Positions 1 through 5,044 of a stretch of 8,248 bases of DNA are shown piece after piece. The DNA comes from Eggerthellaceae bacterium (GTDB lineage Bacteria > Actinomycetota > Coriobacteriia > Coriobacteriales > Eggerthellaceae), in contig DMNP01000081.1 of assembly GCA_003452695.1 (NCBI GenBank), positions 366-8,613 on the forward strand, in the 5' to 3' direction. The stretch's first letter is position 1. Every line of letters starts with the position of its first letter. A program made the position numbers and the translations under genes. The notes under the pieces are model-generated. The model worked only from the letters and a program-made list of their open reading frames with translations. It did no database searches and was not told the origin of the DNA.

Positions 1-187
1 GGTACAGCGAGCCTTCGGTCTTGCCGATGAACTCGTTGTCGAGCGCCATCGCTACACGCGGCGCGGCGGCGGCCGAAAGGCCTGCGGCGGCGGCTATGGC
101 ACCGCACAGCTTCATGAAGCTACGACGCGATACCCCGCGCATTTCCAGTGCATCGTATATATGCACCGTCTTCGCACATTCGCTCAT
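1..187 (-). CDS. hyaA: [NiFe]-hydrogenase small subunit, N-terminal part (runs off the left edge)
   Basis: This is the electron-transferring Fe-S subunit of a membrane-associated uptake-type [NiFe] hydrogenase, exported folded together with its large subunit. Only the first 62 residues are present. They contain a classic Tat signal: a hydrophilic N-region (MSECAKTVHIYDALEMRG), the twin-arginine motif S-R-R-S-F-M-K with R21-R22, and an alanine-rich hydrophobic stretch at residues 28-48. The mature part begins around LDNEFIGKTEGSLY. The N-region and twin-arginine context are typical of hydrogenase small subunits, but the Fe-S cysteines that would prove it lie outside the window. The ATG at 185-187 has a good ribosome site (GGAG, about 5 bases upstream). 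The gene points left, and the large subunit would be expected next. A different Tat-exported redox subunit cannot be wholly excluded. Confidence 0.82.
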   Translation of the reverse strand, partial: MSECAKTVHIYDALEMRGVSRRSFMKLCGAIAAAAGLSAAAAPRVAMALDNEFIGKTEGSLY

Positions 188-492
188 AGGCTCTCCTCTC
201 TCTTTCGGTTCTCCCCTGCCCTTTTCGATGTTGTCCGGAGTAGCCCGCGCCGGCCCGCGACGAAGCCTCGACTTGCCGCATCTTCACATGCGGGTGGGGC
301 GGTCGCGGAAATCGACGCGCACCCGCTGTTTGCAGGCATCGCAAATGCTGCCTGGCAGGCACCCCTTGCACGAATGCGCGCATTCCCTTCTACCTTCGGC
401 GCATTCATGCCGAACACATCTATTTGCCCATGCGACCTGCCCTTCACTGCTATCGAGGGCATGCAGAAACCGTCGCTTGAGCAACCTGCTAC

Positions 493-498
493 ATTGTA
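493..498 (-). promoter_or_regulatory. Possible -10 box upstream of the hydrogenase operon
   Basis: On the minus strand the sequence reads TTGACAATTCGGCTACAATG. TACAAT is a good -10 hexamer, but the TTGACA seen here is only 7 bases upstream of it, so it cannot be its -35 partner. The region 16-18 bases upstream (CTCTTG or similar) matches a -35 poorly. Transcription would begin near 486, giving a leader of about 300 nt. The call is weak because the -35 is poor. Confidence 0.3.
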
Positions 499-580
499 GC
501 CGAATTGTCAACTTCAAGAGAGTGAAATCGGTGCAGGTCGAAAGATGTTATGCCCCTGCGAGAAGGTAACACATGGCATG

Positions 581-611
581 TTGGGGGTATTGGGGGAAGG
601 TGGCCTATAAT
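581..611 (+). promoter_or_regulatory. Likely sigma-70-type promoter for the membrane protein/protease pair
   Basis: A perfect TATAAT lies at 606-611. The best -35 candidate is TTGGGG at 581-586, with a rather long 19-base spacer. Transcription would start near 618, about 30 nt before the ATG at 648, leaving room for the AAAGGGG ribosome site at about 636-643. The perfect -10 box in GC-rich DNA at the right distance from a gene start is the main support. Confidence 0.55.
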
Positions 612-647
612 GGGCGGCGAAACAAACGTTGGGGCAAAGGGGACGCG

Positions 648-1073
648 ATGGCAGAGCTGACCGACGAGCAGATTGCCGAAGAAGAGTTGTTTCTGGAAGG
701 GCTTCCCCGGATGAACTGGGGGGCCTTCCTGATGCCCGGCATCTGGGGGCCGGCACACGGGTTTTGGGTGTGCATCCTGTTCTACCCCCTGTGGGTGTTC
801 ATCGACTACCTGATATACGGCGCCTACATCGCCCCCACGCCGCTGAACATCGCGCTGGCGGTGGGCAGTTCGGCCGTGCTGTTTGCGGTGACCTTGGGTT
901 TCGCGCTGGTCAGCCAGCCGCTTGCCGCGCACCGCGCCGCAAACCGCGGCGTGTCGCGCGAACAGTACCTGAAACGCGAGCGCATCTGGGCGGTGGTCTG
1001 CCTGGTCATCGCCATTGCGGCGCTGGCCTGGGCCACCTATTACAATTTGGAAGTGCGCACCGTGCTGAAGTAG
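648..1073 (+). CDS. Small three-helix membrane protein with NWGAF motif, function unknown
   Basis: This 141-residue protein is predicted to sit in the cytoplasmic membrane. A short acidic N-terminus (residues 1-20) is followed by the motif MNWGAFLMPGIWGPAHG at 22-38. Three hydrophobic segments follow, at about 38-60, 66-90 and 113-132, with a basic loop (residues 95-112) between the second and third. An 'NWGAF..P..WG..HG' start is a pattern I associate with small uncharacterised bacterial membrane proteins, and no catalytic residues are visible. The ATG at 648 was chosen because it has AAAGGGG about 5 bases upstream and lies about 30 nt below a TATAAT box; the frame stays open upstream of it. 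The hydrogenase maturation protease begins 75 bases downstream on the same strand, so co-transcription is likely. A role in hydrogenase function would be guesswork. Confidence 0.8.
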   Translation: MAELTDEQIAEEELFLEGLPRMNWGAFLMPGIWGPAHGFWVCILFYPLWVFIDYLIYGAYIAPTPLNIALAVGSSAVLFAVTLGFALVSQPLAAHRAANRGVSREQYLKRERIWAVVCLVIAIAALAWATYYNLEVRTVLK

Positions 1074-1148
1074 CACGGCGGGGGCGAGCGCGGCATCGGC
1101 GGCGGGGGCGCATCCCTTCCCCGTGGCAAAGAGAACGGAGAGCTTTAC

Positions 1149-1691
1149 ATGAACGACAAGCGCATAGCGGTGTTCTGCGTGGGCAACCGGCTGCACCTGG
1201 ACGACGGCGTGGGGCCGGCCGTGTACGACGCCGTACGGGAACGCTACGAGGTGCCCGACGGCGTGGAACTGTTCGACCTGGGCGTTTTGACCATGGACAT
1301 GATCAACTACATCGACACGTGCGATGCGGTGATAACGGTCGATGCGATGGAGCATTCGGGCGAGGAACCGGGAACCGTGCTGCGCGGGTCGCCCGAGGAC
1401 CTGGCCGAAGCGCAGGGCGCCAACATGTCGCTGCACGACTTGCGGCTGAAGGACCTGTTCGACGCCGCGATGCTGCTCGGCTACGACGCCGAGGGCATCT
1501 GCCTGTGCATGCAGGTGGAAAACACCGAACCAGAAATTCTTACCGAGGACCTTACCCCGCGCGTGAAGGCCGCACTTCCCCTGTTCGTGGAAACGCTCGC
1601 CGCCGAATTGGCGCGGCTCGGGTGCCCGCTGATGGACAAGACGACCGGACTGCCCGTTACCGGCCCGGATGATACAGTACCTCTGAGGTAA
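1149..1691 (+). CDS. hyaD: Hydrogenase maturation endopeptidase, M52 (HyaD/HybD/HycI) family
   Basis: M52 proteases remove a C-terminal extension from the [NiFe]-hydrogenase large subunit after nickel insertion, the last step before the subunits assemble. The 180-residue protein is close to the family's usual length. The N-terminal family motif is present as VGNRLHLDDGVG (residues 11-22), and D18/D19 supply the first metal ligand. D65 in TVDAME and H96 in SLHD match the other two nickel-sensing ligands of HybD/HycI. Residues from about 165 onward look like a disordered tail. The ATG at 1149 has CGGAGAG about 6 bases upstream. It lies 75 bases after the small membrane protein and probably shares its promoter. 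The hydrogenase small-subunit gene on the opposite strand to the left suggests the partner enzyme. The exact subfamily (HyaD, HybD or HycI) cannot be fixed from one sequence. Confidence 0.9.
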   Translation: MNDKRIAVFCVGNRLHLDDGVGPAVYDAVRERYEVPDGVELFDLGVLTMDMINYIDTCDAVITVDAMEHSGEEPGTVLRGSPEDLAEAQGANMSLHDLRLKDLFDAAMLLGYDAEGICLCMQVENTEPEILTEDLTPRVKAALPLFVETLAAELARLGCPLMDKTTGLPVTGPDDTVPLR

Positions 1692-1736
1692 TGCATCATC
1701 ATCGCCCATGGCGAAACGGACTAGTCTGGCTACCCA

Positions 1737-1825
1737 CCTCTCGCGACGGAAACCGACGCTGTACGGAGTCCGAGGGGCACCGCCCCGCCTCTCGCGGCAG
1801 AAAGCGGCCTTGTGCGGAGTCCTAG
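1737..1825. repeat. Two degenerate 38-bp direct repeats, 51 bp apart
   Basis: Copy one (1737-1774) and copy two (1788-1825) both start CCTCTCGCG and contain CGGAGTCC near the end. Aligned without gaps they match at 30 of 38 positions. The spacer contains the small hairpin GGGGC-ACC-GCCCC (1774-1786). The arrangement looks like a decayed intergenic repeat and not coding sequence: the 8 mismatches are scattered and show no clear codon pattern. Confidence 0.6.
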
Positions 1826-1842
1826 ATGCCATGTATCGGGGC

Positions 1843-1908
1843 TGTACGGAAAAAAGTGGCAGAAAACGAGCATGTACGGTGAGAGAATCCGCTTCTTCGC
1901 TCCGTACA
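1843..1908. repeat. TGTACGG repeat cluster with inverted partner
   Basis: TGTACGG occurs at 1843-1849 and 1873-1879, and its exact inverse CCGTACA at 1902-1908. A further direct copy lies at 1760-1766. The 1873/1902 pair can form a 7-bp stem over a 22-base loop, and the 1843 copy could compete for the same partner. An A-rich run (GGAAAAAAG, 1848-1856) lies between the copies. It may be a transcribed structured repeat or a regulator site; nothing in the sequence decides between them. Confidence 0.45.
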
Positions 1909-2061
1909 CCCTCAGATTAAGCCACGAGTTTCCGCCAAACGCCGATTCGCCCCGTAAACAGCCGGAATGTGGCAAATAAAAGTCACTGGCCGAACGGTGG
2001 TCAGGAACGGTTCAATTGCTCGCTTCATGTTCGCGGATGGATGAACGCCCATTTCACAAGG

Positions 2062-2090
2062 AACGGGCTACCTGGGTGCCCGTTTCATTT
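2062..2090. terminator. Probable terminator between converging genes
   Basis: AACGGGC (2062-2068) and GCCCGTT (2078-2084) form a perfect 7-bp stem over a 9-base loop. On the plus strand it is followed by TTCATTTAT, a fairly T-rich tail. On the minus strand it begins 5 bases past the kinase stop codon and its tail is CCTTGTG, which is weaker. The position suits termination from both sides. Confidence 0.55.
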
Positions 2091-3039
2091 ATCCTTGCTG
2101 CATGGCGAAGCGCGCAGCGCCGATGGTGCCCGCGTTGTCGAGCAGGACGGCGCAGCGAATGTCGGTGCCGGCGCAGGCGGCAAACGCATAGGCGCGGTAC
2201 GCCGCGCGCAGGTCGTCCAGGTACAAATCGGCTGCGGCGGTCAGGCCGCCCGCGATAAGGAACACATCGGGGTCGACCATGCACGCCACCTGCGAAAGCG
2301 CGAAACCCAGCTTGTCGGCCAAGATGGCGAAGGCGCGCAGGCCGCGCGGGTCGCCTGCGCGAGCGGCTTCGTACACCGCAAGCGAGTCGGTGTCGTGTTC
2401 GGGAACATGCGGGCCGAACAGGCTCTCGTCCAGCTGGCCTGCGGCATCCTCTTCCCAGAAGGACAACACCAGCCCCCGTGCCGAGGCGTAGCGCTCGATG
2501 CAGCCGTCGCGCCCGCACGAGCAGGGGCGCCCTCCCGGCACGACCGTTACATGCCCGAGCTCGCCCGCCGCGCCGTTGAACCCCGCCACCACACGTCCGT
2601 CCACGACCAGGCCCGCACCCAGGCCCGAGCCGATGGATACCAGCAGCGCCGATTTCGCATCGGCGCCGGCCCCCTTCCATAATTCGCCGAGCGCCGCCGC
2701 GTTCGCGTCGTTCACCACGGACACATCGTCCTTGCCGAGCGCACATGCCAGCTCGGCAAGGACGCGCGGCCAATCGGCTTTCACGTTGGGAGTGGAATAG
2801 GCGCCATCCTTGGCGATTCCCGGTATGGCAAGCCCCACGCCGCCCAGGTCGGACGGGGCAAGCCCCTCGCTGCGCACGAAATGCGCAACTGCATTGGCAA
2901 ACGAACGGCATGCGGCATCGTCCAGCAAATCCACGGTGCGGCGACTCGCGCGCTTGGCAAGCTGGCCAGCTTCGTCGACCAGGCCGAGCTTCACCCCGTT
3001 TCCGCCGTAGTCTATTCCCAGGTACAGCTTGTTATCCAT
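2089..3039 (-). CDS. ROK-family sugar kinase, probable glucokinase
   Basis: ROK kinases phosphorylate glucose or a related hexose with ATP in the cytoplasm. The 316-residue protein has the usual length for a ROK kinase without a DNA-binding domain, which argues against a repressor. The ATP phosphate-binding motif is DYGGNGVK (D10-K17), slightly off the common D-x-GGT. The catalytic aspartate is D111 in VVNDANAAALGE. The glycine-rich SIGSGLGAG is at 135-143. The zinc and sugar-binding region ELGH (160-163) with CxCGRDGC (C173, C175, C180) is complete. The ATG at 3037-3039 is preceded by AGAAGGG; the open frame runs far upstream but makes no sense there. A 209-base spacer (3040-3248) with no gene, and only a possible GCGCCC/GGGCGC hairpin (3169-3188), separates it from lgt upstream, so it may be co-transcribed or have its own promoter. 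Substrate is inferred; another hexose or N-acetylhexosamine is possible. Confidence 0.88.
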   Translation of the reverse strand: MDNKLYLGIDYGGNGVKLGLVDEAGQLAKRASRRTVDLLDDAACRSFANAVAHFVRSEGLAPSDLGGVGLAIPGIAKDGAYSTPNVKADWPRVLAELACALGKDDVSVVNDANAAALGELWKGAGADAKSALLVSIGSGLGAGLVVDGRVVAGFNGAAGELGHVTVVPGGRPCSCGRDGCIERYASARGLVLSFWEEDAAGQLDESLFGPHVPEHDTDSLAVYEAARAGDPRGLRAFAILADKLGFALSQVACMVDPDVFLIAGGLTAAADLYLDDLRAAYRAYAFAACAGTDIRCAVLLDNAGTIGAARFAMQQG

Positions 3040-3248
3040 GGCCCTATCCCTTCTCGCCACAAGCACCTGCGCATCCGACGAGCCGTATCCCCGCGGCAAG
3101 TGCCGACCGTTGCCGTCTCGGGCCATCTCCCCGAGGCCGCTCGAAACTGCGCATCGCGCCTTGCGACGGCGCCCTGCGCTCGGGGCGCAACGCCCACGAC
3201 CCGCAAAAGGCAGGGCCAGCGAAACCCCGCCCGCACGGCCATCTGTCC

Positions 3249-4070
3249 TTATCGTTCGGGAAGGCCCTGCTGGGGCAGCTTCGCACGGGCGACGAAGACG
3301 AGCACGGCAATGCCCGCTATGACGAGCGGGGCCGATAGCACCTGGCCCATGGTCAGCCAGCCGCCCCACAGGTAGCCCAGCTGCGCGTCGGGTTGGCGCA
3401 CGAATTCGATGGCGAAGCGGAAGATGCCGTACAGCACGAGGAACACGCCGAGGAAGGTGCCGCGCGGGCGCGGCGGCAGCTTGCGCGACAGGGCGAAGAG
3501 CACGATGAACAGCAGCACGCCTTCCAGCAACGCCTCGTAGAGCTGCGATGGATGACGCGGCATCTGCCCCGCCGCACCGCCAAAGACCACGCCCCAGGGC
3601 AGGTCGGTGAAATCGCCCCAGAGCTCGCCGTTCACGAAGTTGGCGCACCTCCCCAGGAACAACCCGATAGGCGCCACGATGGCGCCCAGGTCGGCCAGCG
3701 TGAGGTACGGGATGCCCGTGAGCTTGGCGGCCACGATGCCCGACAGCAGCGCGCCCATCAGGCCGCCGTGGAAGCTCATGCCGCCCTGGTTCAGGAACAG
3801 GATTTCCACGGGATGGGCGAAGTAGTAGCCATCGCCGTAGAACAGGCAGTATCCCAGGCGCGCGCCGGCGATTATGCCCACGATGATGCAGCAGATTATG
3901 GTGAGCAGCGCGTCGGAGTCGAAGCGCAGCTTCCATCGTTTCGCCAGGCGCCACATCAGCACGCCGGCGAATACGAAGCCCAGCACGTATGCCAGGCCGT
4001 ACCAGCGCACCGCGAAGGGTCCGATGCTGAAGGCCACAGGGTCGAGGTTCTGGTAGATGTCGTTGAGCAT
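3249..4070 (-). CDS. lgt: Prolipoprotein diacylglyceryl transferase
   Basis: Lgt transfers a diacylglyceryl group from phosphatidylglycerol to the lipobox cysteine of prolipoproteins, the first step of lipoprotein maturation at the cytoplasmic membrane. The 273-residue protein is of normal length and strongly hydrophobic, with several membrane segments. Key residues are visible: H101 in MSFHGG, the signature GRCANFVNGE with R141, N144 and E149, HPSQLYEA at 173-180, and R218 and E222 in FRFAIEFVRQ. These correspond to the residues essential in E. coli Lgt. The ATG at 4070 is the only sensible start, because the frame has a stop just upstream (the TAA that ends the zinc-ribbon gene). The Shine-Dalgarno is weak, which fits translational coupling across the 18-base gap. 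The C-terminus is short and lacks the long tail of some actinobacterial Lgt proteins. Confidence 0.97.
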   Translation of the reverse strand: MLNDIYQNLDPVAFSIGPFAVRWYGLAYVLGFVFAGVLMWRLAKRWKLRFDSDALLTIICCIIVGIIAGARLGYCLFYGDGYYFAHPVEILFLNQGGMSFHGGLMGALLSGIVAAKLTGIPYLTLADLGAIVAPIGLFLGRCANFVNGELWGDFTDLPWGVVFGGAAGQMPRHPSQLYEALLEGVLLFIVLFALSRKLPPRPRGTFLGVFLVLYGIFRFAIEFVRQPDAQLGYLWGGWLTMGQVLSAPLVIAGIAVLVFVARAKLPQQGLPER

Positions 4071-4088
4071 GGTCGCGCACCAGGTCCT

Positions 4089-4298
4089 TTACAGATCGCG
4101 GCCCATGCCGGCGCCCACCTGGATGGCGGCGTACTGCACTTCGTCGTGCAGCTCGGGGGGAATGGCATGCAGGCCCGAAACGCGCGCACCGCACGATGGG
4201 CAGCGCACCGTGAACAACGCAAGGTTGCGCGCCACCACGATCATCGATTCATAGCCCTGCAGTTCGATGTTCTCGAAGCCGCACTGCGGGCATTTCAT
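4089..4298 (-). CDS. Small zinc-ribbon protein, function unknown
   Basis: This 69-residue protein has two knuckles, C3-P-Q-C6-G and C33-P-S-C36-G, which should bind one zinc ion as a zinc ribbon. Between them lies a mixed polar and hydrophobic segment (IELQGYESMIVVARNLALFTV). The C-terminal half is helical-looking and carries no further cysteines. Such proteins may bind nucleic acid or partner proteins; nothing here narrows that. The ATG at 4298 has a GGGGGG run about 6 bases upstream; an in-frame ATG at 4316 would place that run inside the coding region. The gene ends 18 bases before lgt, so the two are very likely co-transcribed. About 270 bases separate it from the NifU-type gene upstream, with a hairpin between, so it probably starts its own transcript, although I could not find a clear promoter. 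Confidence 0.75.
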   Translation of the reverse strand: MKCPQCGFENIELQGYESMIVVARNLALFTVRCPSCGARVSGLHAIPPELHDEVQYAAIQVGAGMGRDL

Positions 4299-4533
4299 CT
4301 GAAGCCCCCCGTTCATAGTTCGCCACGTTGCCGGGTGCGCGATGTGCGCGCCCTTCCCGGAAAGCACGTTCGCCGCAGCTTGCCGCCGCTGGGCGCGACT
4401 GGTCGCCGCTGACGGCTTCCGCCATACGTGCGCACGAGGCGCGCTGTCCGCATACGCGCAGCCGTCGCACTGCGCCAGCGGCCGCCGCCCACGCACCGTT
4501 CGCGACGTGCGTCTGCCCGATGCCCTCCGGGAA

Positions 4534-4559
4534 GGGCACCGCCCCCTCGGGCGGTGCCC
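4534..4559 (-). terminator. Strong GC hairpin after the NifU-type gene
   Basis: An 11-bp perfect stem, GGGCACCGCCC (4534-4544) with GGGCGGTGCCC (4549-4559), has a 4-base loop. It lies 13 bases downstream of the stop codon of the NifU-type gene on the minus strand. There is no T-run on either side, so it would be a non-canonical (I-shaped) terminator of the kind proposed in actinobacteria, or an mRNA 3'-end stabiliser. The rest of the spacer (4299-4533) shows no gene. Confidence 0.6.
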
Positions 4560-4572
4560 CGCAAAGCGGATG

Positions 4573-4818
4573 CTACATCTGGGGCTGGCCGTCCGCCGGC
4601 ACGACCGCCGTCACGCCGGGCACGCGCTCGCGCAGAATGCGCTCGATGCCGTTGGCAAGCGTAAGCTGCGAAAGCGGGCAACCCTTGCAGGCGCCGGTCA
4701 GTTCCACGACCACCTGGCCCTCGTCCGTTACGTCCACCAGCGTAACGTCGCCGCCGTCCGCGATGAGGCTCGGGCGAATGAGGTCGAGCACTTCCAGAAC
4801 TTCGTTCCTGTCTACCAT
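4573..4818 (-). CDS. Stand-alone NifU C-terminal domain Fe-S cluster scaffold
   Basis: This 81-residue protein is a single NifU C-terminal (Nfu-type) domain. Such proteins assemble or carry a [4Fe-4S] cluster for transfer to client enzymes in the cytoplasm. The hallmark is ACKGCPLSQLTLANGIE, with cluster-binding C44 and C47. The N-terminal half contains the conserved LDLIRPSLIADGGDVTLVDV (11-30). The ATG at 4818 is preceded by AGGAG with a 6-base gap; the frame extends further upstream but without a comparable ribosome site. There is no IscU-like N-terminal domain or glutaredoxin fusion. Its neighbours are terminator-like hairpins on both sides, so it looks monocistronic. Hydrogenase and other Fe-S proteins of an anaerobe are plausible clients, but nothing links it to one in particular. 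Confidence 0.93.
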   Translation of the reverse strand: MVDRNEVLEVLDLIRPSLIADGGDVTLVDVTDEGQVVVELTGACKGCPLSQLTLANGIERILRERVPGVTAVVPADGQPQM

Positions 4819-4850
4819 TTCAACTCCTATCGTCGTTTTGTACCGATACG

Positions 4851-4856
4851 ATTCTA
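4851..4856 (-). promoter_or_regulatory. Possible -10 box for the NifU-type gene
   Basis: On the minus strand TAGAAT lies 32 bases upstream of the ATG, so transcription would begin about 25 nt before the start codon. No good -35 is present at 16-18 bases; TTGCGC occurs about 22 bases upstream, which is too far for a normal spacer. Position is the main support. Confidence 0.35.
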
Positions 4857-4956
4857 GCAGAACGGAAAATGCAGACGGGCGCAATTCGCAGTCCTTATGG
4901 CCAGAGCGAGCGGAACGGCCTTCGACTGCCGCAACTTGACCGTGTGCAGCGCCCCG

Positions 4957-4995
4957 CAAAACGAGACCGCCCCGATGGCAGCGACCTCGGGGCGG
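4957..4995 (-). terminator. Intrinsic terminator after the EAL-domain gene
   Basis: CCGCCCCGA (4967-4975) and TCGGGGCGG (4987-4995) make a perfect 9-bp GC-rich stem with an 11-base loop. On the minus strand it is followed by TCTCGTTTTG, a T-rich tail. It lies about 50 bases past the stop codon of the GGDEF/EAL gene and upstream of the NifU-type gene, separating the two units. Confidence 0.75.
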
Positions 4996-5011
4996 GCATC
5001 GGAAGCGAGCG

Positions 5012-5035
5012 GCGCTGTGCCTCTTGGCGCAGCGC
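5012..5035 (-). other. Second hairpin just after the EAL-domain stop codon
   Basis: GCGCTGTGCC (5012-5021) and GGCGCAGCGC (5026-5035) pair over a TCTT loop with one imperfect pair (C-A in the minus-strand RNA). It lies 9 bases past the stop codon and about 16 bases before the intrinsic terminator stem. Tandem hairpins of this kind could strengthen termination or protect the 3' end. It has no T-tail of its own. Confidence 0.4.
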
Positions 5036-5044
5036 GCCGCCCCG

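Larger units (their letters stand above)
188..647. other. Divergent intergenic region between hydrogenase small subunit and membrane protein
   Basis: About 460 bases separate the divergent start codons. No reading frame here gives a convincing protein. The stretch carries a likely plus-strand promoter near 581-611 and a possible minus-strand -10 box at 493-498. If the latter is used, the hydrogenase message has a leader of about 300 nt. A minus-strand frame ending at 284 encodes a cysteine-rich peptide with no ATG start; it is discussed as a finding and not called as a gene. I saw no tRNA, riboswitch or mobile-element signature. Confidence 0.5.
1692..2088. other. Repeat-bearing gene-free stretch between converging genes
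   Basis: This 397-base stretch lies between the end of the maturation protease (plus) and the end of the ROK kinase (minus). It contains a pair of degenerate 38-base direct repeats (1737-1825), a cluster of TGTACGG words with one inverted copy (1843-1908), and a terminator-like hairpin at 2062-2084. Short open frames cross it, but their amino-acid sequences simply mirror the repeats. No ribosome site or protein family supports a gene. Confidence 0.6.

Noticed and set aside
1737..1825. CRISPR array
   Set aside because: Only two degenerate copies, with a spacer of 13 bases and no cas gene nearby.
489..1832. A 447-codon minus-strand open frame opposite the membrane protein and the maturation protease
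   Set aside because: Its His/Val/Gln-rich composition is typical of an antisense shadow in GC-rich DNA, and the plus-strand genes carry clear family motifs.
1708..1975. Short frames on both strands across the repeats, which translate to repeated motifs such as LGLRT
   Set aside because: The peptide repeats come directly from the DNA repeats. There is no supported start or family match.
2089..4194. A 701-codon minus-strand open frame covering the ROK kinase and most of lgt
   Set aside because: Only the part from 3039 leftwards encodes a recognisable protein. Upstream the frame is an Arg/Ala/Gly-rich shadow of lgt, which is certain in another frame of the same strand. It is not a fusion.
4299..4533. 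Gene in the spacer between the NifU-type and zinc-ribbon genes
   Set aside because: The open frames there are Arg/Ala-rich with no family resemblance and no ribosome site. I saw no tRNA or known RNA fold.
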